Assembly: GCF_024170165.1 (NCBI RefSeq)
Contig: NZ_JALJXP010000004.1
Coordinates: 124,001 to 188,000 of the forward strand
Direction: 5' to 3'
Length of the DNA stretch: 64,000 bases
Source: Pseudomonas nitroreducens
GTDB taxonomy: Bacteria > Pseudomonadota > Gammaproteobacteria > Pseudomonadales > Pseudomonadaceae
Position 1 is the first letter of the stretch. Each line of letters begins with the position of its first letter. Under the pieces are notes generated by a model. The model was not told the origin of the DNA. It was given only the letters and a program-made list of their open reading frames with translations, and made no database searches. A program made the position numbers and the translations under genes. Shown here one piece after another: positions 1 to 8,973 of the stretch.

Positions 1-15
1 ACTCGGAAGCGCGCC

Positions 16-879
16 ATGACCGCACAGGAAGCCGCCCTCATCCCTCCCGAACTGATCCGCACCGCCGACGGAGTCGATCTCGCCCTGCGCCGCGTAGGCC
101 CGGCGGACGGCGTGCCGGTGGTGCTGACCCACGGCACCTTCTCCAACCACCGCAGTTGCCTGGGCCTGGCCAATTACCTGGGTAGCCAGGGCTTCGCCTG
201 CTGGCTGTTCGACTGGCGCGGGCATGGCGACAGCGGGCGCAACGATTTCCTGCACAGCTTCGACGACGTGGCCGAGCAGGACGTGCCGGCGATTCTCGAG
301 GCCGTGAGCCAGCGCAGCGGGCAGGCGGCGCTGCACTGGGTCGGCCATTCCGGCGGCGGGCTGATCGTCTCGATGTGGGCGGCGCGCCACCCCGAGCTGG
401 CGCAGCGACGGTTGCGCTCACTGGTGCTGATCGGTTCACAGGCCACCGCGGCCGGCACCAGCCCACGGCACTGGCTGATGCTGCAGGCTTTCGACTGGAT
501 GCTGCGCTGGCGGCGCATCGCGCCCAGCCGCGCGAAGAGCGTCGGGCCCGAGGCGGAGAGCGCCCGGCTGATGCGCCAATGGTGCCAGTGGAATTTCCGC
601 CGGCGGTTCGATTCGCTGGAAGGCTTCGATTATCTCCAAGGTCTGCGCGGCGTCGAGCTGCCCGTGCTAGGCGTGGCGGGTAGCGGCGATACCTTCATTG
701 CACCGCTCGCGGGGTGCGAGGCGCTGGTGAGGGCCTTTGGCGGGACGCAGGCGAATCTGGAGCTGTTCGGGCTGGCGACCGGGGCGCGGGAGGATTACAG
801 CCACAACCGCCTGCTGCTGTCGCGCAATGCCAGCCTGGAAATCTGGCCGCGTATTGCGCAGTGGTTGGCAAAGCACTGA
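16..879 (+). CDS. Alpha/beta-fold hydrolase
   Basis: A 287-residue cytoplasmic alpha/beta hydrolase with no signal peptide. The nucleophile elbow GHSGG is at residues 110-114 with Ser112 as the likely nucleophile. HGTF (39-42) is the oxyanion-hole segment. An Asp in the GSGDTF stretch and a His in the EDYSH stretch near the C-terminus complete a plausible triad. WRGHGDSG (68-75) is typical of lipase/esterase or haloperoxidase-like members. The substrate cannot be told from sequence. It is convergent with the molybdenum hydroxylase operon, and repeat-rich DNA separates the two. Confidence 0.8.
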   Translation: MTAQEAALIPPELIRTADGVDLALRRVGPADGVPVVLTHGTFSNHRSCLGLANYLGSQGFACWLFDWRGHGDSGRNDFLHSFDDVAEQDVPAILEAVSQRSGQAALHWVGHSGGGLIVSMWAARHPELAQRRLRSLVLIGSQATAAGTSPRHWLMLQAFDWMLRWRRIAPSRAKSVGPEAESARLMRQWCQWNFRRRFDSLEGFDYLQGLRGVELPVLGVAGSGDTFIAPLAGCEALVRAFGGTQANLELFGLATGAREDYSHNRLLLSRNASLEIWPRIAQWLAKH

Positions 880-882
880 CTC

Positions 883-960
883 GTAGGGCGCATAACCTGG
901 AACAGGTTATGCGCCGTTGGCTTTGGCGGCGGATAACGCTGGCGCGTTACTCGCCCTACA
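883..960. repeat. Family B palindromic repeat (GTAGGGCG/CGCCCTAC ends)
   Basis: Starts with GTAGGGCGCATAAC and ends with CGCCCTAC, with internal GGTTATGCGCC and GGCGGATAAC segments, so the unit can fold into a long imperfect hairpin. The same design recurs at 21163, 31036 and 54453. It lies just after the stop of the hydrolase gene. Confidence 0.7.
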
Positions 961-990
961 GCGAGCACCTGGCGCATAGGCGCCGCCGGG

Positions 991-1077
991 GTTCGCGAGC
1001 AATAACGATGGCGTCCCCCTCGCTCCTACAAGGGAAACGCCGGTGCCAACCTGTAGGAGCGAGCTTGCTCGCGAACC
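991..1077. repeat. Family A REP pair, inverted
   Basis: Two REP-like units face each other. The left unit (991-1030) begins GTTCGCGAGC and ends CGCTCCTAC. The right unit (1052-1077) reads GTAGGAGCGAGCTTGCTCGC. The left one carries the insert AATAACGATGGCGTCCCC, also seen near 39140 and, in inverted form, near 62975. The pair lies between two convergent genes, the usual place for Pseudomonas REP elements. Confidence 0.75.
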
Positions 1078-1080
1078 CGG

Positions 1081-1647
1081 TCAGCAACGCAGAGCGTCGG
1101 GGGTATCGACGTCGCGCAGCACGCCGGCGTCGGTGACTTCCAGGGTGATGCAACGATCTCGATTTGCCTGAACCACCGTGCGGGCGCCTTCGTCGCCGGT
1201 GAGCTGCGTCAGTGCCGGCCAGAACTCACGGCCGAACAGCACGGGGTGGCCGCGCTGGCCATCGAATAGCGGAAAGAGAATGCTCGCGGCCGATGCAGCG
1301 TCAGCCAATTGCTGCAGGGTCTGCGGGGCGATCCACGGCATATCGCCGAGCAGGATGGCCACGGCCTGCGCCTGCGAGTCGATCAGCGAAGCCGCGCCGG
1401 CCGCCAGACTGTGCCCCATGCCGAGCGCTGCGTCCGGACTGTGGAACACCCGGCAGCCGGCGGGCAGGCCAAATTCTTCCGCCCGCTCGCCGTCACGCAG
1501 CACCACGCGCACCTCATCGAATACCGCCAATGCACGTTCGACGCTGTGCGCCAGCAGGCTGCGCCCATCAGGCAAGGTTGCGCGGCGCTTGTCCGCGCCG
1601 AAGCGCGAGCCCTGGCCGGCGGCCAGGACCAGCGCCACGACCATCAC
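1081..1647 (-). CDS. MocA-like molybdenum cofactor nucleotidyltransferase
   Basis: A 188-residue protein of the MobA/MocA NTP-transferase family. The N-terminal nucleotide-binding signature VLAAGQGSRFGADK (about residues 6-19) and the LLGDMPW metal-binding segment are both present. Family members add CMP or GMP to molybdopterin. Next to an MPT-binding hydroxylase of the xanthine dehydrogenase type, CMP transfer (MocA-type) is the likelier role. It is the last gene of the operon and overlaps the end of xdhC by 4 bases, so translation is probably coupled. Confidence 0.8.
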   Translation of the reverse strand: MMVVALVLAAGQGSRFGADKRRATLPDGRSLLAHSVERALAVFDEVRVVLRDGERAEEFGLPAGCRVFHSPDAALGMGHSLAAGAASLIDSQAQAVAILLGDMPWIAPQTLQQLADAASAASILFPLFDGQRGHPVLFGREFWPALTQLTGDEGARTVVQANRDRCITLEVTDAGVLRDVDTPDALRC

Positions 1648-2615
1648 AGCGCCTCGCGGGCGATGCCGCTGCGGGTACGCAGGATGTCGGCGAGCACGGC
1701 CAGGGCGATTTCCGCCGGGGTCTTGCTGCCGAGGTTGAGGCCGATGGGGGCATGCACGCGCGCCAGGTCAGCGTCGTTCAGGCCACCGATGCGGTGCAGG
1801 CGCTCGCGGCGCTTGTCGGAGGTGGTGCGCGAACCCATCACGCCGATATAGAAGGCTTCTGTACGCACGGCTTCGAGCATCGCCAGGTCGTCGATCTTCG
1901 GGTCGTGGGTCAGGGCGACCACGGCGGTGTCCGCGTGGCAGCCGCCGTTGGCGATGAAGATCGACGGCAGTTCGCGGCGGATTTCGATGCCGTCCAGCAC
2001 CACGCCGTCCAGCGCCTCTTCGCGGGGATCACAGAGGATCACCTCAAAACCCAGGCCCTTGCCGAACTCTGCACAGAAATGCGCAACGCTGGAGTACCCC
2101 GCCAGCAGCAGGCGTTGCGCAGCACCGACGCGCAGCTGCACGCGGGCTTCGTCACGCTCGACCCGCGGGCCGTGCTCGTGGTCGTCGCTCAGGCGGCGGC
2201 TGCCGTCCTGGAGATTCACTTCGCGCAGCAGGCGACGCTGGCCGAGCAGCGCCGATTCCAGCTCGCGCAGGTGGGCCTGCACGTCGCAATCGGGCGCGAG
2301 GTTTTCCACCAGCACGTCGAGGATGCCGCCGCAGGGCAGGCGGATGTTCGTGCGGGTGTCGCTGCCGTCGCCGTAGCGCACGACCACCACCGGCTCGCTG
2401 AACTCGCCTTCGGCGACACGCTCGAGGAAGTCATCCTCGACGCAGCCGCCGGACAGCGAGCCCACCCACTGGCCGCTGGCGTTGACCGCCAGCAGCGAGC
2501 CCGGCGCGCGGGGCGCCGAGCCATAGGTGAAGAGCACGCTGCACAGCCACACGCGCTGCCCGGCGTTGGACCACTGGAGCGCCTGCCGGACTACTTGCAG
2601 ATCGAGATGCTGCAC
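1644..2615 (-). CDS. XdhC family molybdenum cofactor insertion factor
   Basis: A 323-residue XdhC/CoxI family protein. The N-terminal part carries the conserved SLSGGCVEDD segment, and the C-terminal half is the Rossmann-like XdhC domain (MGSRTTSDKRRERL, GLNLGSKTPAEIALAVLADI). XdhC proteins hold the sulfurated cofactor and deliver it to xanthine-dehydrogenase-type apoenzymes. It starts 3 bases after the cytochrome gene ends and overlaps the MocA-like gene. It is probably the dedicated chaperone of the hydroxylase encoded upstream. Confidence 0.85.
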   Translation of the reverse strand: MQHLDLQVVRQALQWSNAGQRVWLCSVLFTYGSAPRAPGSLLAVNASGQWVGSLSGGCVEDDFLERVAEGEFSEPVVVVRYGDGSDTRTNIRLPCGGILDVLVENLAPDCDVQAHLRELESALLGQRRLLREVNLQDGSRRLSDDHEHGPRVERDEARVQLRVGAAQRLLLAGYSSVAHFCAEFGKGLGFEVILCDPREEALDGVVLDGIEIRRELPSIFIANGGCHADTAVVALTHDPKIDDLAMLEAVRTEAFYIGVMGSRTTSDKRRERLHRIGGLNDADLARVHAPIGLNLGSKTPAEIALAVLADILRTRSGIAREAL

Positions 2616-2618
2616 GAC

Positions 2619-3830
2619 TCACTCCGCCTTGAGTTGAGCGACCTGTTGTACGCCCATGTCACCCGGCAGGCCACCCCAGGCCTGACGCAGGTAGTTGATC
2701 AGGTCGGTGAGCTGCTCGTCATTGAGCTTGTCGGCGAAGCCCGGCATCGGCTGCATGCGCTCGAAACCGGTGAACTGCTGCTCGCGGATGCCCTCGACAA
2801 TGACCTTGGCCAGGTTGCGCGAATCGGCCAGGCGCAGGGTGGTGTTGCCCTGCATGGCCACGGCGATGTGCGGCTTGCCCTCGCCGTCGTTGCCGTGACA
2901 GCCGGCGCAGACGTTGAGGTACTGCTGGCGGCCACGCTTGGCGCTGTCGCTGAGCTTGTCCTCGGTCACCGCCTGCACCACCTTGGCCTGCGGCGGCTGC
3001 TCGCCGAGCAGGTAGGTGGACATGGCGGCGAGGTCCTCGTCACCCAGGTGCTGGGTGCTCAGGTGCATCACCGGGAACATCTCGTTGAACATGCTGCCCT
3101 GCGGGCTCATGCCGTGCTTGAGGAAGCCCGTGAGGTCGGCGCTGGTCCAGCCGCGCTCGGCCAGGTCCTGGGCCAGCAGGCTCGGGGCGCTGTAGCCGTT
3201 GAGCAGGCCGCCGGTCAGGCGCTTGTCCTGCTGCAGGGCGCCGATCTGGTTGCGCGGGGTATGGCACTCGCCGCAGTGGCCGAGCACTTCCACCAGGTAC
3301 TGGCCACGCTGGTACGCCGCGCTCTTGCCCTCGGCGTTCTCCAGCTGGACGCTCTCGCCGTAGAGCATGTTCCAGCCCGACAGGCCCATGCGCACGTTGA
3401 ACGGGAAGCTCAGGCTGGTTTCAGGCGCGGCGCGGTGCACCGGCGTCTGGCTCATCAGGTAGGCGTAGAGGGCATCGCTGTCCTCGCGTTTGATGAGGTG
3501 GTACGAGGTGTAGGGCATGGCCGGGTAGAGATTGGCCCCGTCCTTGCGCTTGCCTTCGGTGAGCGCGGAGAAGAAGTCGTCGGCACTGTAGTTGCCGATG
3601 CCGAAGTCCTTGTCCGGGGTGATGTTGCTGCCGTAGATAGTGCCGAACGGCGAGTGGATCGGCAGACCGCCGGCGAACGGCGCGCCGCCCTCGGCGGTGT
3701 GGCAGGCCATGCAGTCGGCGGCGCGGGAGACGTATTCGCCGCGCTTGATCAGCTCCTGGTCGGCCGCCTGGGCACTGAGCGCCAGACCAAGGCCGATGGC
3801 CAGCGTGAGACCGGAAAGAATGCGCTGCAT
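2619..3830 (-). CDS. Triheme cytochrome c subunit of a molybdenum hydroxylase
   Basis: A 403-residue secreted cytochrome c with a cleavable signal peptide (about residues 1-22, ending AQA). It has three heme c sites: CMACH (40-44), CGECH (186-190) and CAGCH (308-312). The arrangement matches the cytochrome subunits of membrane alcohol/gluconate dehydrogenases and of periplasmic IorAB-type aldehyde or isoquinoline oxidoreductases. It should carry electrons from the adjacent Mo/Fe-S enzyme to the respiratory chain. It sits 2 bases after the 2Fe-2S gene. The last 25 or so residues form no obvious membrane anchor. Confidence 0.88.
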   Translation of the reverse strand: MQRILSGLTLAIGLGLALSAQAADQELIKRGEYVSRAADCMACHTAEGGAPFAGGLPIHSPFGTIYGSNITPDKDFGIGNYSADDFFSALTEGKRKDGANLYPAMPYTSYHLIKREDSDALYAYLMSQTPVHRAAPETSLSFPFNVRMGLSGWNMLYGESVQLENAEGKSAAYQRGQYLVEVLGHCGECHTPRNQIGALQQDKRLTGGLLNGYSAPSLLAQDLAERGWTSADLTGFLKHGMSPQGSMFNEMFPVMHLSTQHLGDEDLAAMSTYLLGEQPPQAKVVQAVTEDKLSDSAKRGRQQYLNVCAGCHGNDGEGKPHIAVAMQGNTTLRLADSRNLAKVIVEGIREQQFTGFERMQPMPGFADKLNDEQLTDLINYLRQAWGGLPGDMGVQQVAQLKAE

Positions 3831-3832
3831 GC

Positions 3833-4372
3833 TTAGCCCTCCTTGACCAGGCCGAGATCGGTCAGCACTTCACGGGTGGCGTCGTAGTAACGCACGTACC
3901 CGGTGCAGCGACAGATGTGGTGGCCGAGGCTCGCCTCGATGGTCGATTCCAGTTCGCTCTTCTTCAGCGGCTGGCGCTGGGCCTTCTCCACCAGCACGGT
4001 GGCGGCGTTGACGAAGCCGGGCGCGCAGTAGCTGCACTGGAAGGCGAAGCGGTCGACGAACTTCTGCTGGATCGGGTTCAGCTCCTTCAGCGAACCGTCT
4101 TCCTCGCGCTTGGCGTGGCCCTCGATGGTGCGCACCTTCTTGCCTTCGAAGTAATGCGCGCCGGTGATGCAGGTGCGCACCTCCTCGCTGGTGCCGTCGG
4201 GGTTGTCGACGATCACCACGCAGGCGTGGCAGATGCCCTGGCCGCAACCCAGGCGCGAACCGGTGAGGTTCTGGTATTCGTGCAGGTAGTCGATCATCGG
4301 CAGGTCCTCGGGAACCTCGACCGGACCGACGGTTTGACCATTGAGGGTCAGGTTGAGCGGACGGTTAGCCAT
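3833..4372 (-). CDS. 2Fe-2S subunit of a molybdenum hydroxylase (IorA-like)
   Basis: A 179-residue small subunit with two [2Fe-2S] sites. The plant-ferredoxin-type cluster uses Cys43, 48, 51 and 68. The second, xanthine-oxidase-type cluster uses Cys113, 116, 154 and 156 (CSYC and CRC). It resembles IorA of isoquinoline 1-oxidoreductase and the small subunits of periplasmic aldehyde oxidoreductases. It has no signal peptide of its own, so it is probably carried across the membrane with its Tat-dependent partner. The start overlaps the end of the large-subunit gene by 8 bases. Confidence 0.88.
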   Translation of the reverse strand: MANRPLNLTLNGQTVGPVEVPEDLPMIDYLHEYQNLTGSRLGCGQGICHACVVIVDNPDGTSEEVRTCITGAHYFEGKKVRTIEGHAKREEDGSLKELNPIQQKFVDRFAFQCSYCAPGFVNAATVLVEKAQRQPLKKSELESTIEASLGHHICRCTGYVRYYDATREVLTDLGLVKEG

Positions 4373-7196
4373 TGAGGGCCTCCTTGATGCGAGCGGGGGT
4401 GATGGGCAGGTCGCGGACGCGCTTGCCGATGGCGTGGGCCACGGCGTTGCTGATGGCGCCGACCACCGGGATCATCACCACTTCGGCGATGCCCTTGGAC
4501 GGGTCGCTGGGCGACAGCGGCGGAAGGATTTCCGAGCTCTGCTGCCAGACGGCCACATCCTTCGCCTTCGGGAGACGGTAGCGGTTGAAGTTCCAGTCGC
4601 CCTCGCCCGGGCCACCCTCGTACAACGGCATGTCTTCGAGCAGCGCATGGCCGATGCCCATGGCAGTGCCGCCTTCGATCTGGCCCTTGACCAGCTCGGG
4701 CACCAGCACCCGGCCGCACTCGATCCAGCTGTGGTGGTTGAGCACGCTGACTTCGCCGTTGCCCTTGTTCACCTTCAGCTCGACGATGGTCGCCACCGGG
4801 CTGTAGTAGGTCACCGCGGCGTTGTTCAGTTGCACCGGCGGATAGGCCACGTTCTGCCGGTCCAGCAGGTGGAAGCCGGCGCTGTTCATCTGCGCCTTCT
4901 TCACGCCCGGAGCGCCGTCGCCGTATTTCACGGCCAGGGCGTCCAGCGGCAGGCGGTCACGCACGCCGTCGATGACGTAGTCGCACTCCGCCCAGCTCCA
5001 GCGGTTGAAGCCGTGGACGGTGGCACCGGTGACCAGGCCCTTCTCGTGGGCAACCTGGGCCAGCTCGGCGAACGACAGCGGTTGCAGGCCGTTGGCGGTG
5101 AGCTTGCCGTCGACCCAGTGGGCGTCTTCGCGACGCACCACCAGCGGGTTGGCCGCGCCGTTGAACGGACCGCGACGCCAGATTTCCAGGGCCGCCGGCC
5201 ACAGGCCGTGGTTGAACAGCACGCGTGCCGCTTCACGGGTGGCGTGGCTGAAGTAGTAGGCCGAGTTGGTCGCCGACGACGCCGAGGCGTACTTGCCGAC
5301 CCAGCGCGGGTTGCGCAGCTTCTCGTCCTGGGTGGGCTGGCTCATGGTGTAGGGGTCTTCGCCGCTGAGCAGTTGCAGCTCCGGCCACTCGGTCTCGGCG
5401 GTCTTCATCTCGTCCGCCGGTTTGCCGAGGAAGTCGGCCACCACCAGCGCCTGGGAGGTGGACATGCCGGTGCCGATCTCGATGCCGATATGGCGCATGT
5501 GCACCTTGCCCTGCGCATCGAACTCGATGCTCGCCATGGGCGCTTCGGAGCCGGTGCCGAAGTCCTTCTGGCAGATGGCGAAACCAACGCCGTACCAGTG
5601 GTCCGGGTCCTTGGCGTCCATCTCCTTCTTGCGTGCGTCGCGGGTCTTCCACCACTCGTGGGCAGCAGCCTTGTCGAGGATCTCGTGCAGGCGCAGGGCA
5701 CCGGCGGGGATCGCGCCCTGGGTGTTCTTCATGCCCGACTTCAGCGCGTTGACGCGACGCAGCTCGATGGCATCGACGCCCAGGCGACCGGCGATCTCGT
5801 CCACCATCATCTCGGTGGCGGCCATGCTCTGCAGGGTGCCGTAGCCACGCATGGAACCGGCCTCGACGGCGCGGGAATGGTAGGCAGTCACCTGCAGGTC
5901 GTTCTGCGGCATGTAGTAGATCGACTGCGCGGCGGTAGCGCCCACGGCAGCCACGGACGGGCTGTAGTTGATGCGGCCGCCGCCGTCCACGCTCATCTCG
6001 GTGCGGAAGATCTTGAAGGTCATGTCCTTCTTGTCCACCGCCAGCTGGTAGCGAATGTCGAACGGGTGGCGCTTGATGCCGCTCTGGAACTGCTCGTAGC
6101 GGTCATTGGCCAGGCGCACCGGGACACCGTTGCCATACAGCGCAGCCAGGGCCGCGTAGTAGACGAAGATGTTGTGGTCCTTGGAGCCGTAACCCACGGT
6201 GTAGCCGGGGTGCATGTTCAGCTTGGCCAGGCCGAAGCGCGACGGGGCGATCATGTGCGCCGTCTCGAAGGCCGCCTCGAAGGGGCACTGGGTGGCGACG
6301 ACGAAGTGCAGGGTCTTGCTCGCCGGGTCGTACCAGCCGTTGCCGTTGTCCGGCTCCATGGCGGCTGGTTCGATGGACGGGGTCTTGTAGCGCTCGTCGA
6401 AGACCAGCCAGTTCTCCGGCGGGTTGTCGATCTGCTCCTTGATCTTCTGCGCGTAGAATAGGCCCTGCTCGGTGAGGTCGCCGTGCTGGTTGGGCTGCTG
6501 GTTCCACACCGGTTTGCGCTCGCGGATCATCGGGAACAGGATCGAGTCCTTGAGGCTGGAGAACTCGTCCGGATCGGCCGAGGTCGCGCCACCGACGCGC
6601 ACGTAGCGGAAGCTGCCGTAGGGATCGCCCTGGTACAGCGGGGCCTGCGCGCCGTAGCGGATCGCCTTGTCGTTGAACTTCATCTTCAGCTTGGCCTGAC
6701 GGAAGCGCTCGAAGTCGTTCCAGATCAGGATGGCCACCGGGTGGCCGATGAACATCGGCACCTTGCCGCGCGGCAGCAGCGGGTCCGGGGCGTGGGCCTC
6801 GGGGAAGACGATGCCGTCCTTGTCCAGGTCCTCGGCGGTGACGATGCGGTCGGGCTGCAGCTCGGCGCCCAGCCAGGCGAGGTCGATGCCGTCGAAGATG
6901 CGGTCGGCCTTGATGGTCTTGAGCAGCATGGCGTGGCCCTGCTGCTGCGGCCAGCCGGGCATGTCTTTCGAACGGATGTCGCGGGCGAACACCTTGTTGC
7001 CGCAGACCTTGGACAGCGCGTCGTTACGGAAGCGCGCCTTGCCGTCGTGGCCCATCCACTGCTGGGGGGAGACGGTGACGGAGTTTTCCATCAGGGCAGC
7101 GAAAGCCCGGCTGCCGAGCGGCGCCATGGTCACGCTGACACCGGCAATCAGCCCGCCTTGCAGGAAGGCGCGCCGGGAAATATCACGGTTGGACAT
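4365..7196 (-). CDS. Molybdopterin-binding large subunit, xanthine dehydrogenase family (IorB-like)
   Basis: A 943-residue molybdenum-binding subunit and the first gene of a five-gene operon. The N-terminus has a Tat signal (SRRAFLQGG at about 8-16, cleavage near residue 33), so the enzyme works in the periplasm. The C-terminal KGIAEV segment is where this family keeps its catalytic Glu, and VEAGSMRGYG is a cofactor-binding segment. With the 2Fe-2S and triheme cytochrome partners this makes a three-subunit oxidoreductase of the isoquinoline/aldehyde type. The substrate is unknown; an aldehyde or N-heterocycle is an inference from relatives. Confidence 0.87.
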   Translation of the reverse strand: MSNRDISRRAFLQGGLIAGVSVTMAPLGSRAFAALMENSVTVSPQQWMGHDGKARFRNDALSKVCGNKVFARDIRSKDMPGWPQQQGHAMLLKTIKADRIFDGIDLAWLGAELQPDRIVTAEDLDKDGIVFPEAHAPDPLLPRGKVPMFIGHPVAILIWNDFERFRQAKLKMKFNDKAIRYGAQAPLYQGDPYGSFRYVRVGGATSADPDEFSSLKDSILFPMIRERKPVWNQQPNQHGDLTEQGLFYAQKIKEQIDNPPENWLVFDERYKTPSIEPAAMEPDNGNGWYDPASKTLHFVVATQCPFEAAFETAHMIAPSRFGLAKLNMHPGYTVGYGSKDHNIFVYYAALAALYGNGVPVRLANDRYEQFQSGIKRHPFDIRYQLAVDKKDMTFKIFRTEMSVDGGGRINYSPSVAAVGATAAQSIYYMPQNDLQVTAYHSRAVEAGSMRGYGTLQSMAATEMMVDEIAGRLGVDAIELRRVNALKSGMKNTQGAIPAGALRLHEILDKAAAHEWWKTRDARKKEMDAKDPDHWYGVGFAICQKDFGTGSEAPMASIEFDAQGKVHMRHIGIEIGTGMSTSQALVVADFLGKPADEMKTAETEWPELQLLSGEDPYTMSQPTQDEKLRNPRWVGKYASASSATNSAYYFSHATREAARVLFNHGLWPAALEIWRRGPFNGAANPLVVRREDAHWVDGKLTANGLQPLSFAELAQVAHEKGLVTGATVHGFNRWSWAECDYVIDGVRDRLPLDALAVKYGDGAPGVKKAQMNSAGFHLLDRQNVAYPPVQLNNAAVTYYSPVATIVELKVNKGNGEVSVLNHHSWIECGRVLVPELVKGQIEGGTAMGIGHALLEDMPLYEGGPGEGDWNFNRYRLPKAKDVAVWQQSSEILPPLSPSDPSKGIAEVVMIPVVGAISNAVAHAIGKRVRDLPITPARIKEALNG

Positions 7197-7517
7197 GGTT
7201 CATCCTCTGGACGGTGAAGGCCCGCCCATGTCGTTTTTTCTGTGCTGGAGAGAGTTCGGAGGCCGCGGAATCGCGGGCGTCTCGGGGATGGCGCCGAAGG
7301 AAGGATCCTGCAGGAAAACCTGACTCTTCTGTCAACTTTAACGCACCTCAATAGTGCGAAGCAAAGTCAATCGGGCGGCTTGTCGCGGCGATGAAAATTT
7401 TAGTCGACGCATCGAGACTATTCGCCAATTGCGGGCTTCGCCGACGACAGGCGTAAAAGTGTTACAGCGTGCTACGCTGCGCAGCCCTTGCTTAGCCTCC
7501 TAACAAAAGCCCTTTCC
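7197..7517. other. Divergent intergenic region
   Basis: About 320 bases between the divergent molybdenum hydroxylase operon and the MFS gene. It should hold both promoters. The part around 7370-7470 is less GC-rich than its surroundings. I see no clear operator palindrome, RNA gene or small coding sequence. Confidence 0.4.
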
Positions 7518-8729
7518 ATGACCGCCGAAGCCACGTCCCTGCTGCGTCACCGCCCCTTCCTCGCCTTCTGGCTCGCGCGCGTCTGCACCGCCAGTGCGTT
7601 CCAGATGATCACCGTGGCCATCGGCTGGCACATCTACGAGCTGACCCACAACGTGCTCGACCTCGGCCTGGTGGGATTGGTGGAATTCACCCCGCGCGTG
7701 CTGTTCATGCTGCACACCGGCCACGTCGCCGACCGCTACGACCGCCGGCGCATCGCCTCGCTGTGCCAGATCGGCCAGGGCCTGATCGCCGTCGCGCTGG
7801 TGATCGGCGCCAGCACCGACAACGTGACCCGCGAGATGATCTTCGTGATGGCCTTCCTGCTGGGCACCGCGCGGGCCTTCGAGATGCCGACCACCCAGGC
7901 GCTGCTGCCGAACATCGTGCCCACGGCGCTGTTCCCCCGCGCCGTGGCGGCCTCCGCCTCGGCCATGCAGGCGGCAACCATCGCGGCACCGGCCTTCGGC
8001 GGCTTCCTCTATGCCTTCGGCGCCTTCTGGGTCTACACACCCACCGCGGTGCTCTACTTCATCGCCTGCACGCTGGTGCTCACCCTGCCCAAGCGTCAGG
8101 CACCGGCCGCGCAGGGCAAGGCGACCCTGGAATCGCTGCTGGCCGGCATCCGCTTCATCCGCAGCCGCCCGGACATCTTCGGCGCCATCTCCCTGGACCT
8201 GTTCGCCGTGCTGCTGGGGGGCGCCACCGCGCTGCTGCCGGTATTCGCCAAGGACATCCTGCTGACCGGCCCCTGGGGCCTGGGCCTGCTGCGCTCGGCC
8301 CCGGCGGTGGGCGCGTTGCTGATGTCGTTCTGGCTGGCGCGCTTCCCCATCGAACGCAACGTCGGGCGGATCATGTTCCTCGCCGTCGGCATCTTCGGCG
8401 TCGCCACCATCGCCTTCGGCCTGTCGACCTCCTTCTGGCTCTCCCTGGCGGTCCTGGTGGTGCTGGGCGCGGCGGACATGATCAGCATGGTCATCCGCGG
8501 CGCCTTCGTGCAGCTGGAAACCCCGGACGAGATGCGCGGCCGGGTCAGCGCGGTGAACGGCCTGTTCATCGGTGCCTCGAACCAGCTGGGCGAGTTCGAG
8601 TCCGGCCTCACCGCCCACTGGCTCGGCACCGTGCCGGCGGTGGTGCTCGGCGGCGTCGGCACGCTGGTGGTCACCGGAGTGTGGATGAAGCTGTTCCCGA
8701 CACTGGCCAAGCGCGACAAGCTGCACTGA
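7518..8729 (+). CDS. MFS transporter (EntS-like branch)
   Basis: A 403-residue major facilitator protein with about 12 membrane segments. The loop between helices 2 and 3 carries GHVADRYDRRRI, the MFS signature. The overall pattern is that of the enterobactin-exporter-like (MFS_3) branch, whose members often export small molecules. I chose ATG 7518 because MTAEATSLLRHRPFLAFW is the usual family N-terminus. A TTG start at 7488 would add ten residues. Neither start has a strong ribosome binding site. Confidence 0.8.
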   Translation: MTAEATSLLRHRPFLAFWLARVCTASAFQMITVAIGWHIYELTHNVLDLGLVGLVEFTPRVLFMLHTGHVADRYDRRRIASLCQIGQGLIAVALVIGASTDNVTREMIFVMAFLLGTARAFEMPTTQALLPNIVPTALFPRAVAASASAMQAATIAAPAFGGFLYAFGAFWVYTPTAVLYFIACTLVLTLPKRQAPAAQGKATLESLLAGIRFIRSRPDIFGAISLDLFAVLLGGATALLPVFAKDILLTGPWGLGLLRSAPAVGALLMSFWLARFPIERNVGRIMFLAVGIFGVATIAFGLSTSFWLSLAVLVVLGAADMISMVIRGAFVQLETPDEMRGRVSAVNGLFIGASNQLGEFESGLTAHWLGTVPAVVLGGVGTLVVTGVWMKLFPTLAKRDKLH

Positions 8730-8766
8730 AAAAAATCCCCCGCTGGAAGCACCAGCGAGGGATGTG
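8730..8766 (-). terminator. Rho-independent terminator after the cio operon
   Basis: On the minus strand, ATCCC and CGCTGG arms pair across a short loop and are followed by a run of seven T. It lies between the convergent MFS and cio genes and best fits the end of the cio transcript. Confidence 0.7.
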
Positions 8767-8812
8767 GGAACGGGCGCTGCGAGCAGCGCCCGGATGGGAT
8801 CGATTACGCAGC

Positions 8813-8962
8813 CTAGTGCGCTGGCCCTAACCCAGCAGCGCTCATGAACAGGCGCATCAGCCAGGCCGCGACACCCAGGCCTGCAACGCTCAGCGCCCAG
8901 ATCAGCACCAGCCAGCCCAGCCGCTTGCGCAGCGGCGCCTTCTGCGGTTCCTCGTGAGTCAT
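8813..8962 (-). CDS. DUF2474 small membrane protein of the cyanide-insensitive oxidase
   Basis: A 49-residue protein with a basic N-terminus (PLRKRLGW) and one membrane helix (about residues 16-38). It sits 11 bases after cioB in the same orientation. Short single-helix proteins at this position after cytochrome bd-type operons (CydX/CydY/DUF2474 type) support assembly or stability of the oxidase. Its length, helix and position all fit. ATG 8962 is the only sensible start. Confidence 0.75.
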   Translation of the reverse strand: MTHEEPQKAPLRKRLGWLVLIWALSVAGLGVAAWLMRLFMSAAGLGPAH

Positions 8963-8973
8963 GCTGCGCACCT

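Noticed and set aside
1212-3836. Very long plus-strand open frame opposite the molybdenum hydroxylase operon (similar ones at 4341-6461 and 57269-59851)
   Set aside because: Repetitive Ala/His/Arg/Gln composition and no domain signature; these are GC-rich antisense shadows of well-supported minus-strand genes.
7500-8726. Minus-strand 408-residue open frame opposite the MFS gene
   Set aside because: Composition is typical of an antisense shadow and the plus strand encodes a clear membrane transporter.
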